Shown one piece after another: positions 23,106 through 31,697 of a DNA stretch of 34,740 nucleotides (position 1 is the first letter of the stretch; every line of letters begins with the position of its first letter). Where the stretch lies: positions 1 to 34,740 of the forward strand of contig DMEU01000001.1 in the NCBI GenBank assembly GCA_003451585.1, in the 5' to 3' direction. The position numbers were made by a program, and so were the translations under genes. Source of the stretch: Candidatus Omnitrophota bacterium. Lineage in GTDB: Bacteria; Omnitrophota; Gorgyraeia; Velamenicoccales; Velamenicoccaceae. Under the pieces are notes generated by a model. The model searched no databases. It saw only the letters and a program-made list of their open reading frames with translations, and was not told where the DNA came from.

Positions 23106-25905
23106 TACGCACCTCCTTGAATCTCTCTATAGCGGCCTTTAATTCAACGATCCTGGACTTCTCTTTTTCAACAACGGCCGCAGGGGCCTTTTTGACGAAT
23201 TCTTTATTCGCCAGCATAGACTGCTTGGAGCTTAGCTGCCTTGCAAGGTCAGCGGCCTGTTTATCAAGCCTGGCCTTTTCTTTCTCGAAATCAACCAGGC
23301 CTTCAAGGAAAAGATGGAGATGAACGTCTTTTTCGATCAAAGTGCTTAAGGCATCGGGCACTATGCCCTGTTCTGCCGTTACCTCGAGGTCGCTTGCGCC
23401 TGCAAGGGCTTTAATGAGCCCTGAGGCTGCATCAGCGACTTTTATCTTTTTCTCTCCGGCAGACAAACGCACCCTCAACGGCACTTGCGGCAGAAGGTTC
23501 AATTCAGCCCTACGATTCCTTAACGCGAACACGCAGGCAAATACAAGCTCCATGGTGGCGATGGCGGACTTGTTCTCAAATTGTTTTTCCGGCTGCGGCC
23601 ATCCGCAGACAGCTATGGTCTCAATTCTTTTGCCGGGCTTACCCGGTAAGGCCCCGATGGCGGGAAGACGTGAAAATATCTCATCCGTTATAAATGGCAT
23701 AAAAGGCGAAAGCAAAAGCAGTGAACGCTTAAGGACATGCAGGAGGACTTCCTGCGTATTTTTGTCTTCTATCGAATGCTTGGCGATCTCGACATACCAG
23801 TCGCAAAACTTATGCCAAAAGAACTCATACGCTCCATTGACCGCCTCATTGAATTTAAAGTCATTTATAGACCTTGTGATCTTTTTTACCGCATCGTTTA
23901 ACGCGCTCAATATCCAGGCATCCTGGACTTTCAAAGACCTTGTATCTATTCCCTCCCCTGTCACGCCGTCTCCTACATTCATCAGTATGAACCGCGACGC
24001 ATTCCAGATCTTATTAGCGAAGTTCCTGCCCTGCTGGAAGCGTTCCTGAGACAAATATATGTCGGAGCCGCTGGCAGCTATGGCTATAAGGCTGAAACGC
24101 AGGGCGTCGGCCCCGTATTGGCCTATGATCTCCAGCGGATCAATACTGTTGCCCAGTGACTTAGACATCTTCTTGCCTTCTTCATCACGCACAGTACCAT
24201 GTATATACACATCACTAAAAGGCTTTCCGCCCATAAACTCAAAACCGGCCATTATCATACGGGCGACCCAGAAAAAGATTATCTCCGGAGCTGTAACCAA
24301 CACATCCGTCGGATAAAAGTAGTCCAATTCTCTTTTCTTTTCTTCCGGCTTCTGTTCTTCAAAAGGCCAACCAAAAGTCGCAAACGGCCACAACCACGAA
24401 GAAAACCAAGTGTCGAGCACATCCGGGTCCTGCTCAAGCGCCGTAGAACCGCACACCGGACATTTGTCGGGTTTCGTGCGCGAGACAATCACACCGGTTT
24501 CAAGTTTCACTTTACAAGTCCCAAGTTTTTTATCTTTTTCTTGACACTTGACACTTGACACTTGACACATTTCCGCCTGTTTACGGCAATTTTGACAATA
24601 ATAAACAGGCAGGCGATGCCCCCACCATATCTGGCGCGAAATACACCAGTCCTTTATGTCCTCCATCCAATTCAGGTAGACTTTTGTCCAGCGCTTAGGA
24701 GTAAATTTGATCTCGCCTTTTTTTACCGCTGCCAATGCCGGCTTTGAAAGCGGCTTCATCTTGACAAACCACTGCTTCGATAGATATGGCTCGACGATAG
24801 TATGGCAACGGTAACAATGACCTACGGCATGTTTGTGCTCTTCTATCTTTTCAAGCAACCTTCTCTCTTTTAAGTCTTCTATGATGGCTTCCCGCGCTTC
24901 AAAACGGTCCATGCCGGCATAATCCCCGGCATTAGCATTCAATACCCCGTCGGGATGCATGATATTGATAAATTCCAGGCCATGCGACTTGCCCATCTGG
25001 TAATCATTCGGGTCATGGGCGGGCGTAACCTTGACAGCACCGGTACCGAATTTCTTATCGATCAACGGGTCTGCGATGATCTTTATTTCCCGTTCCATCA
25101 AAGGCAGGACTATTGTTCTGCCGACAAATTCTTTATACCTCTTATCGGTTGGGTTAACGGCTACTGCAGTATCACCCAGCATAGTTTCCGGCCTTGTAGT
25201 GGCAACAACTACATACTCGCCACTGTCATCTGCGCTTTTTTTATGTTTTTCTTGACACTTGACACTTGGCACTTGGCACTTCTTAAGGGGATATTTTATA
25301 TAATAAAGTTTGCCGTCCAACTCATGGTGCGGGGCTTCTTCATCTGCCAAGGCCGTCTGACACCGCGGACACCAATTAATTATATAATCGCCCCTATAGA
25401 TCAATCCTTTCTCATAAAGACGCACAAAGGCCTCCACTACAGCCTTAGAATAACCTTCATCCATGGTAAAGCGCTCCCTTTTCCAATCACATGTTGCCCC
25501 TATGCGCTTTAACTGATGTATTATGGTAGACCCGTGCTCCTCTTTCCACTGCCAAACACGTTTCAAAAACTCTTCCCTGCCTAAATCATGACGCTTAAAG
25601 CCTTCCTTGGCTATTTTTCTCTCGACCACATTCTGTGTAGCTATACCGGCATGATCTGTCCCAGGCATCCATAACGCCTCTTCTCCCTGCATGCGGCGGA
25701 TACGTATCAAAATATCCTGGATGGTATTGTTCAGGGCATGCCCCATATGCAGGATGCCTGTGACATTCGGCGGAGGGATAACAATTGAAAAGGGCTTTTT
25801 CCCGGGCTCAGGCCTGGCGTGGAACAAAGGTGTCTTTGCCCAAAGATCGTACCACTTCTCCTCAACTACTTTTGGATCATACTGTGGGGGTAATTCTGTG
25901 CTCAT
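23092..25905 (-). CDS. valS: Valyl-tRNA synthetase with two repeat-derived inserts
   Basis: Class I synthetase for tRNA-Val with CP1 editing domain. The HIGH motif appears as PPNVTGILHMGH near residue 48 and KMSKS in GKKMSKSLGNSIDPLE; the editing domain has ATTRPETMLGD, and the C-terminal coiled-coil arm (last 70 residues) is typical. The 937 residues include two unusual inserts, each encoded by a heptamer element: residues about 209-222 (KCQVPSVKCQEKHKK) directly before the editing-domain strand, and about 446-468 (CQVSSVKCQEKDKK and following), inside a zinc-knuckle-like segment between YYCQNCRK and CPVCGS. The frame is kept through both. The ATG overlaps the cimA stop as ATGA. Confidence 0.97.
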   Translation of the reverse strand: MSTELPPQYDPKVVEEKWYDLWAKTPLFHARPEPGKKPFSIVIPPPNVTGILHMGHALNNTIQDILIRIRRMQGEEALWMPGTDHAGIATQNVVERKIAKEGFKRHDLGREEFLKRVWQWKEEHGSTIIHQLKRIGATCDWKRERFTMDEGYSKAVVEAFVRLYEKGLIYRGDYIINWCPRCQTALADEEAPHHELDGKLYYIKYPLKKCQVPSVKCQEKHKKSADDSGEYVVVATTRPETMLGDTAVAVNPTDKRYKEFVGRTIVLPLMEREIKIIADPLIDKKFGTGAVKVTPAHDPNDYQMGKSHGLEFINIMHPDGVLNANAGDYAGMDRFEAREAIIEDLKERRLLEKIEEHKHAVGHCYRCHTIVEPYLSKQWFVKMKPLSKPALAAVKKGEIKFTPKRWTKVYLNWMEDIKDWCISRQIWWGHRLPVYYCQNCRKQAEMCQVSSVKCQEKDKKLGTCKVKLETGVIVSRTKPDKCPVCGSTALEQDPDVLDTWFSSWLWPFATFGWPFEEQKPEEKKRELDYFYPTDVLVTAPEIIFFWVARMIMAGFEFMGGKPFSDVYIHGTVRDEEGKKMSKSLGNSIDPLEIIGQYGADALRFSLIAIAASGSDIYLSQERFQQGRNFANKIWNASRFILMNVGDGVTGEGIDTRSLKVQDAWILSALNDAVKKITRSINDFKFNEAVNGAYEFFWHKFCDWYVEIAKHSIEDKNTQEVLLHVLKRSLLLLSPFMPFITDEIFSRLPAIGALPGKPGKRIETIAVCGWPQPEKQFENKSAIATMELVFACVFALRNRRAELNLLPQVPLRVRLSAGEKKIKVADAASGLIKALAGASDLEVTAEQGIVPDALSTLIEKDVHLHLFLEGLVDFEKEKARLDKQAADLARQLSSKQSMLANKEFVKKAPAAVVEKEKSRIVELKAAIERFKEVRSAFR
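24501..24568. repeat. Heptamer element, copy 2, inside valS
   Basis: Four perfect TTGACAC units (24541-24568, plus strand) are preceded by TTTATCTTTTTC and, before that, by four degraded units of the opposite orientation (CAAGTTT, CACTTTA, CAAGTCC, CAAGTTT; 24501-24528). The arrangement matches copy 1: inverted heptamer arms around a T-rich spacer. Confidence 0.85.
25240..25279. repeat. Heptamer element, copy 3, inside valS
   Basis: TTGACAC twice and TTGGCAC twice (25252-25279) are preceded by TTTATGTTTTTC. The second arm is not recognisable apart from an isolated CTGTCAT near 25223. Confidence 0.8.
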
Positions 25906-27473
25906 TTCCGTGAGGCGTCCTTCATAAGTTTATATTCAATGCTGTCTACCAACGCCTGCCATGAAGCCTCGATGATATTCTCTGAGACACCTACGGTAGT
26001 CCATGAGTCATGCTCATCCTGAGATTGGATAAGGACGCGGACTTTTGCGGCGGTCCCTTCCTTGGCATCCAAGACCCTGACCTTGAAATCCGAAAGACGC
26101 ATCTTTGAAACAGATGGATAGAATCCTTTTAGCGCCTTACGAAGCGCGCTGTCTAACGCGTTCACAGGGCCGTCGCCCTCGCTTGAGGTGTGTTCATGCA
26201 CACCGTCAACAGTAAGCCTGATGGTCGCCTCCGAATAAAGCTTATTCTTTCCTCTTTTTTCAACGATCACCCTAAAACCTTCCAGCTCAAAAAATTTCTT
26301 ATGATCTTTAAGGACTTTTTTCACGATCAATTCAAAACTCGCCTCGGCAGCCTCAAACTGGTACCCTTCGTGTTCGAGGTCCTGTATAATCTTTACGACT
26401 TTTTTGGCGTCAGCCGAATCCTTCTGCAGGTCAAGGTTTAACTCCTTGGCCATCATCAGCACAGGAGACTTCCCTGCCAACTCAGATACGAGCATACGCC
26501 TGGTATTACCTATCAATGCGGGGTCAATATGCTCATAGCTCTTAGGGTTCTTCAAAACGGCATTGATATGCACGCCGGCTTTATGCGCAAAGGCCGACAT
26601 CCCGACAAACGGCTGGTTGTCAGCCTGTTTCATATTACTGACCTCGCTTACAAAACGTGACACCTCGGTCAACTCCTGGAGACGCTCGTCGGAGATACAT
26701 TCCTTCTTCAATTTTAATTTAAGTATGCCTATTATCGGAAGAAGGTCCGCGTTGCCACAACGCTCGCCATAACCGTTTATAGTACCCTGGACCTGCACGC
26801 AACCAGCCTCGACAGCCGCGATGGAATTCGCAATAGCCAGGCCGCAATCATTATGGGTATGGATACCCAAAGGCGCTCTGAGAGATTCTTTGACCTTCTT
26901 AATTATGACGGAAAGTTCCGAGGTAACAGTCCCGCCGTTAGTGTCACAAAGGCATATAGACCTTGCACCGCTTGCTTGCGCCGCCTTTAAAGTAGACAAG
27001 GCATAGTCGGGATTTGCCCTGAAGGCATCAAAAAAATGCTCAGCGTCATATATCACCTCCAGGCCCTGCGAGATAAGATATGTTATGGAATCGCGGATCA
27101 TCTCAAGGTTTTCCTCCAGGCTCACCTTCAGGACATCCTTGACATGCAGGTCCCATGATTTACCGAAGATAGTGGCCACCTTGACACCGGATTCAACCAG
27201 CGATATCAATCCGCTGTCCTCTTTAGCGGCTATGCCCGCCTTTCGCGTAGAACCAAAAGCCACAAGCGCCGCGCTTTTGAGCGGATGCTTCTTGAACTCG
27301 TCAAAAAAAGCCTTGTCTTTCGGATTTGAGCCCGGATAACCGCCCTCTATATAATGTATGCCCAGCTCGTCGAGCTTACGCGCTATGCGCACTTTATCAA
27401 ATACAGAATATGAGATACCTTCTGTCTGTGAACCGTCTCTTAGCGTCGTATCGTACAATTCGATCTTATTCAT
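25902..27473 (-). CDS. cimA: (R)-citramalate synthase
   Basis: Condenses pyruvate and acetyl-CoA to citramalate, a threonine-independent entry to isoleucine. The catalytic barrel begins LYDTTLRDGSQTEGISYSV with the metal and catalytic Arg/Asp residues, and IHTHNDCGLAIANSIAA carries the metal-binding histidines. The C-terminal 120 residues are a LeuA-type allosteric domain, so end-product control is likely. The 523-residue length and the SQTEGISYS motif match the citramalate synthase group rather than 2-isopropylmalate or homocitrate synthase. It follows lysC by 8 bases, with GGGGAG at the lysC stop as ribosome binding site, and overlaps valS. Confidence 0.92.
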   Translation of the reverse strand: MNKIELYDTTLRDGSQTEGISYSVFDKVRIARKLDELGIHYIEGGYPGSNPKDKAFFDEFKKHPLKSAALVAFGSTRKAGIAAKEDSGLISLVESGVKVATIFGKSWDLHVKDVLKVSLEENLEMIRDSITYLISQGLEVIYDAEHFFDAFRANPDYALSTLKAAQASGARSICLCDTNGGTVTSELSVIIKKVKESLRAPLGIHTHNDCGLAIANSIAAVEAGCVQVQGTINGYGERCGNADLLPIIGILKLKLKKECISDERLQELTEVSRFVSEVSNMKQADNQPFVGMSAFAHKAGVHINAVLKNPKSYEHIDPALIGNTRRMLVSELAGKSPVLMMAKELNLDLQKDSADAKKVVKIIQDLEHEGYQFEAAEASFELIVKKVLKDHKKFFELEGFRVIVEKRGKNKLYSEATIRLTVDGVHEHTSSEGDGPVNALDSALRKALKGFYPSVSKMRLSDFKVRVLDAKEGTAAKVRVLIQSQDEHDSWTTVGVSENIIEASWQALVDSIEYKLMKDASRK

Positions 27474-27481
27474 GGTCTCCC

Positions 27482-28696
27482 CTACTTCCCAAAGCCAAAC
27501 TTGGCATGAACGGCCCTAACCGCTTTCTCGGCGTTCTTCTTCTCAATAATACAGGAAATACTGATCTCCGATGTAGTTATCATGCTTATGTTGATCTTTT
27601 TGTCCGCCAGCGCCTCAAACATATTGGCCGCGACACCCGGGTGCGTCTTCATACCAACGCCGACTATAGATACCCGTGCGATCTCTTTGTCTTCTAATAT
27701 GCCGCCCGCCTCGATAGACCTGGCTATTTTTTCGGTAAGCGATCTTGCCTTATTCAGATCGGCCAACGGGACTGTGAACGAAAGATCGGTATAGCCCTTG
27801 CGGCTGACATTCTGGACGATGGTATCGACGTTCACTCCGGTCTTTGAAACTTCCTTAAAGATCTTGGCGGCTATCCCGGGCTTATCCGGCACATCGCAGA
27901 CCGTTATCTTTGCCTCATTTTTGTTTAAAGTAACACCGCTTATGACAAAATCTTCCATAATATCTGCCTCCTTTAGAATAAGCGTACCTTCATTAAAACT
28001 AAAGCTGGACCGCACATGCAAAGGGATATCGAACTTCTTAGCGACCTCGATGGAACGCGCCTGCATAACCTGAGCGCCAAGGGAAGCCATCTCCAGCATC
28101 TCATCATATGTTATGGCCTTAAGTTTACGGGCCTGCGGCACGATGCGCGGATCGGTCGTGTATATACCCTCGACGTCCGTATAGATCTCGCAGGTATCGG
28201 CGGACACTGCTTTTGCCAGGGCAACTGCCGTCAAGTCAGAACCGCCGCGCCCTAAAGTAGTGATATCCTGGTCTTCCGTGACACCCTGGAACCCGGCAAC
28301 GATAACGACCCTGCCTTTCTCTAATTCTTTCTTTATCCTGCTTGCGCCGATATCTATTATCTTTGCCTTGGTGTGGCTCTTATCGGTCATGATACCCACC
28401 TGCGCACCGGTCAATGAGATCGCATCGTAACCCAGCTCCTGTATGGCCATGGCCAGGAGCGCGACCGATATCTGCTCTCCGGTAGAAAGAAGCATGTCCA
28501 TCTCCCTGGCCGGCGGGTTATCCGTGATCTGCGACGCTAATTCTATCAACTCATCCGTGGTGTCTCCGAGGGCCGATACGACTACGACCATGCTCCAGCC
28601 TTTTTTTCTGCAGGAAACCACTCTCTCGGCAACGCGCTTGATCCTCTCGGGATTCTCAACTGAACTTCCACCGAACTTTTGAACCATGATCTTCAT
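27482..28696 (-). CDS. lysC: Aspartate kinase
   Basis: First step from aspartate to lysine, threonine and methionine. The kinase domain starts KFGGSSV (7-13) and has the family residues in TTLGRGGSDLTAVALA and EIYTDVEGIYTTDPR. Two C-terminal ACT domains (from about residue 265) bind the feedback amino acid. At 404 residues it is a monofunctional enzyme without a homoserine dehydrogenase part. GGGG lies about 9 bases before the chosen ATG; an internal ATG three codons later is possible. It sits between the apgM-like gene and cimA, in the aspartate-family cluster. Confidence 0.96.
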   Translation of the reverse strand: MKIMVQKFGGSSVENPERIKRVAERVVSCRKKGWSMVVVVSALGDTTDELIELASQITDNPPAREMDMLLSTGEQISVALLAMAIQELGYDAISLTGAQVGIMTDKSHTKAKIIDIGASRIKKELEKGRVVIVAGFQGVTEDQDITTLGRGGSDLTAVALAKAVSADTCEIYTDVEGIYTTDPRIVPQARKLKAITYDEMLEMASLGAQVMQARSIEVAKKFDIPLHVRSSFSFNEGTLILKEADIMEDFVISGVTLNKNEAKITVCDVPDKPGIAAKIFKEVSKTGVNVDTIVQNVSRKGYTDLSFTVPLADLNKARSLTEKIARSIEAGGILEDKEIARVSIVGVGMKTHPGVAANMFEALADKKINISMITTSEISISCIIEKKNAEKAVRAVHAKFGFGK

Positions 28697-28738
28697 AGGA
28701 ATTATCCCCTTATCTTCAAAACTATTACTTTCCTTGTA

Positions 28739-29929
28739 TCATCTCAAGAAGACATCCATCAGCTGATGGCCTTCAAAAAATACGTCGCTCTTCTTACTTT
28801 CAGATTCGCTGAAACGGGTAAAACCATTTTTGGCTATCCCGCTGCCCATCATCGCAACACATATCTCATCAGCCGTATGCCTGCGCAGGCTGACAGGAGT
28901 GGCGTGGTCAGGCAATATCAAGACCCTGAAATCAGAACGGCCCTTAAACTCTTCCAGTATGGGGCCGACTATCATCTTATCGAACCGCTCGATAGTAGCT
29001 ATCTTCATACGCAGGTCGCCGTTATGGCCCGCTTCATCAGTCGCTTCAACATGCACAAAAACAAAATCCCTCGTCTTTAAGGCATCCAGCGCCGCGCGTG
29101 CCTTCCCGATATAATTAGTATCATAATACCCTGTCGCACCCTCGACGTTTATCACGTCTAATCCTATTATTTTGCCGATACCCTTGATCAGGTCGACCGC
29201 CGAAATTACCGCGCCGGTCAGGCCAAACTTTTCCGCAAACGCAGGCATGGCGGGTTTCTGGCCCTGCCCCCATAACCATATCATGTTCGCCGGATTCTCT
29301 TTTAAATCTATCCTGACCTTATTTATCTCATGTGATGCCAGCACATTTTTCGATCTCTCCATAAGGCCAAGCAGAATATCTGACCCTTTACCTTTAGGCA
29401 AAAATTTTTTCACGGCCTGGTTAAGGATATCATGCGGCGGCGAACAGGCAACATCTGCCAAATCCTTTGCCATGTCGCCTTTTAAAACAAGTAAATGCCT
29501 GTAACTTACGCCGGGATAAAAACGCACGCCTGCGCCCCCTAATTCCTTATTTAACTCGGCTATGAGGATCGCGGCTTCTTTGGACGAGATATGGCCTGAG
29601 CTGTAATCCGCCATCTTTTCGTCTGATATGGTAACAAGGTTGCAACGGAAAGCTATCTCATCCTGGGCGAGATCCACACCAAGGTAAGCCGCTTCTAAAG
29701 GTGCCCTCCCGGAATAATACTTATGAGGGTCATATCCTAAGATCGACAGATTGGCCACGTCTGAAGCAGGCGCCAGATTAGGCGGTATCGTACGAGCGCG
29801 CGCCAATAAGCCATTAGCCACACAGTAATCCATATTCGGCGTCTCCGCAGCCTCAAGCGGGGTCTTACCGCCCAATTGGTCAAGCGGCTCATCCGCCATG
29901 CCGTCGGGTACCAGGACTATATATTTCAT
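28739..29929 (-). CDS. ApgM-type phosphoglycerate mutase family protein, candidate homoserine kinase analogue
   Basis: Alkaline-phosphatase-superfamily enzyme of the archaeal cofactor-independent phosphoglycerate mutase type (COG3635). Metal-site segments are VPDGMADEP (7-15), the putative nucleophile Ser56 in ASDVANLSILGYDP, HVEATDEAGHNGD, and LPDHATP near the C-terminus; 396 residues is normal. In many bacteria this family lies among hom, thrC and lysC genes where thrB is missing, and as I recall the SEED threonine subsystem labels it a predicted functional analogue of homoserine kinase. Here it lies downstream of hom and thrC (with coaB between) and just before lysC, and no thrB is visible. 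Glycolytic mutase activity is the alternative. The ATG overlaps the coaB stop as ATGA. Confidence 0.85.
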   Translation of the reverse strand: MKYIVLVPDGMADEPLDQLGGKTPLEAAETPNMDYCVANGLLARARTIPPNLAPASDVANLSILGYDPHKYYSGRAPLEAAYLGVDLAQDEIAFRCNLVTISDEKMADYSSGHISSKEAAILIAELNKELGGAGVRFYPGVSYRHLLVLKGDMAKDLADVACSPPHDILNQAVKKFLPKGKGSDILLGLMERSKNVLASHEINKVRIDLKENPANMIWLWGQGQKPAMPAFAEKFGLTGAVISAVDLIKGIGKIIGLDVINVEGATGYYDTNYIGKARAALDALKTRDFVFVHVEATDEAGHNGDLRMKIATIERFDKMIVGPILEEFKGRSDFRVLILPDHATPVSLRRHTADEICVAMMGSGIAKNGFTRFSESESKKSDVFFEGHQLMDVFLR

Positions 29930-30576
29930 CGGCTCAACTTCTCCTGCAAGGCCTTGAATAATTTGCCGGCAAGTTCCGGCTTAGAGACCGTTCTGGCAAG
30001 GATATTATCAGTTCCAAGGATAAAACCGCGGTATTTTTTATTAATAAACCTGTTGGCTATGACAAGATCGGCGCCGACACGTTTCATAGCTTCAAGGGCG
30101 CGCTTCAAAAGCACGGCGTCCGTTACATTGCCTTCCAATTTAAACATGACCAAAAAAGCCTCCGGGGCTAGCCGCCTTATATCGTCAACGATCTTCGGCG
30201 CACGGTCCAATCGCAGGACCAGCTGTCCTTGTTCAGAAGATATCTTCCCTCGAACCGCTCTAGGAAGATAATCGCTCACGGCAGCGCAATGAAGGATGAC
30301 ATCGTATTTATTGGACTTTAACGCGAGGACGACTTTGTCATGCAGTTCGTCAAAATATGTAAAACGCGTGATCCTGATCTTTTTATCCAAAGGAACAGGC
30401 CGGCTCACTGGCCCTAATAACAAGTCGATGTCCGCCCCGTATTTTAAAGCGTTTTTGGCAAGAAGAAGGCCTAATTCCCCGCTTGAGACATTGCTTATGA
30501 CGCGCACATCATCTATGGGCACCCAGGTGGGCCCGGCGGTTATTAAAATTTTTTTCCCTTTTAAAGGATTAAGCAT
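29926..30576 (-). CDS. coaB: Phosphopantothenate-cysteine ligase, stand-alone CoaB
   Basis: Joins 4'-phosphopantothenate and cysteine in coenzyme A synthesis. The nucleotide-binding segment is ITAGPTWVPIDDVRVISNVSSGELG and the later AAVSDYLP is the CoaB signature; the 216 residues are only the ligase half. Most bacteria fuse CoaC (decarboxylase) and CoaB; here there is no flavoprotein CoaC domain and none of the neighbours encodes one. No Shine-Dalgarno site precedes the ATG at 30574-30576, where a period-7 repeat ends 10 bases upstream. The stop overlaps the apgM-like start. Confidence 0.88.
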   Translation of the reverse strand: MLNPLKGKKILITAGPTWVPIDDVRVISNVSSGELGLLLAKNALKYGADIDLLLGPVSRPVPLDKKIRITRFTYFDELHDKVVLALKSNKYDVILHCAAVSDYLPRAVRGKISSEQGQLVLRLDRAPKIVDDIRRLAPEAFLVMFKLEGNVTDAVLLKRALEAMKRVGADLVIANRFINKKYRGFILGTDNILARTVSKPELAGKLFKALQEKLSR

Positions 30577-30586
30577 AAACGAACGC

Positions 30587-30622
30587 GTATGGCTTATGGC
30601 AAATAGCTAATGGCATATCAGC
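30587..30622. repeat. Period-7 array between thrC and coaB
   Basis: On the plus strand GTATGGC, TTATGGC, AAATAGC, TAATGGC run in register, followed by an eight-base variant ATATCAGC. ATAGCT and AGCTAT inside it also form an inverted pair. It fills most of the 52-base gap and sits where a ribosome binding site for coaB would be expected. Confidence 0.55.
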
Positions 30623-30628
30623 TATAAA

Positions 30629-31696
30629 CTAAAAACCGATCTCTTTTAAAATAGTCTTTAGGTCGGGTTTCAAAACTTTTGGTTTTTCTATACAACCAAT
30701 AGCCCTGTCAGGGTCTTTTAAACCGTGTCCCGTAAGGACACAAACAAGCTTAGCCGTTCCGGACTCAGGGTTATTCTTCTTAAAATAACCTTTCCTGGCC
30801 AATTTAATGGCTCCGGCGACAGATGCCGCCGACGCTGGCTCAACAAAGACACCTTCTTTTGCCGCAAGTAACTTGTATGCAGCCAGTATCTGTGCATCCG
30901 TGACCATATCGATCAATCCGCCTGATTCATCCCGCGCCCTTACCGCCTGGTCCCAGCTGGCAGGGTTACCTATCTTAATAGCCGTAGCTATTGTTTTTGG
31001 ATCTTTGATGACCTTTCCTTTAACTATAGGGGCAGAACCCGCCGCCTGAAAACCAAGCATCCGGGGCATCTTAAGGATAGCGCCGGTATGATGGTACTCT
31101 TTATATCCCTTCCAATATGCGGTGATATTGCCGGCGTTACCAACAGGTATGGCGTGATATTCCGGCGCGCAATTGAGATCATCGCAGATCTCAAACGCGC
31201 CTGTCTTCTGGCCCTCTATCCTGAAAGGGTTCAAGGAATTTACCAGGGTAACCGGGTACTTTGCCGAGATCTCACGGACAAGGTATAGCGCATCGTCAAA
31301 ATTACCTTTGATAGCCAGGACCTTGGCCCCATGGATAAGAGCCTGCGCCAGTTTGCCTAATGCTATGGCCCCTTCCGGTATCAACACAACGCACTTTAAT
31401 TCCGCCCTTGCCGCGTAAGCGGCAGCGGATGCCGACGTATTACCGGTAGAAGCGCATATGACCACCTCGGCCCCTTCTTCTTTCGCCTTTGTGATAGCCA
31501 TGGTCATCCCGCGGTCCTTAAATGAACCGGTAGGATTTAACCCCTCGTATTTAAGATAGGCGACGCATCCGGTGATCCGCGAAAGGACAGGCGAATAGAT
31601 AAGAGGCGTATTCCCTTCGTTTAAAGTCACGACGGGAGTATTCACACTTACAGGTAAAAACTTCCTATAGCGCTCTATCAGGCCTTTATAGAACAT
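30629..31696 (-). CDS. thrC: Threonine synthase
   Basis: PLP enzyme turning O-phosphohomoserine into threonine. The PLP lysine is Lys60 in NPTGSFKDRGM; the phosphate loop is ASTGNTSASAA, and the later AIPVGNAGNITAYW is also typical. From the ATG at 31694-31696 it has 355 residues, the compact bacterial/archaeal form. The frame opens 17 codons further upstream at a TTG inside hom, but the ATG one base after the hom stop, with GGAAG upstream, is better. Because this enzyme needs phosphohomoserine, a homoserine kinase activity must exist in the cell. Confidence 0.96.
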   Translation of the reverse strand: MFYKGLIERYRKFLPVSVNTPVVTLNEGNTPLIYSPVLSRITGCVAYLKYEGLNPTGSFKDRGMTMAITKAKEEGAEVVICASTGNTSASAAAYAARAELKCVVLIPEGAIALGKLAQALIHGAKVLAIKGNFDDALYLVREISAKYPVTLVNSLNPFRIEGQKTGAFEICDDLNCAPEYHAIPVGNAGNITAYWKGYKEYHHTGAILKMPRMLGFQAAGSAPIVKGKVIKDPKTIATAIKIGNPASWDQAVRARDESGGLIDMVTDAQILAAYKLLAAKEGVFVEPASAASVAGAIKLARKGYFKKNNPESGTAKLVCVLTGHGLKDPDRAIGCIEKPKVLKPDLKTILKEIGF

Positions 31697-31697
31697 T

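Noticed and set aside
24501..24568. Heptamers in valS as a sign of a frameshifted or broken gene
   Set aside because: The reading frame is continuous through both inserts, and all ValRS motifs on either side are intact.
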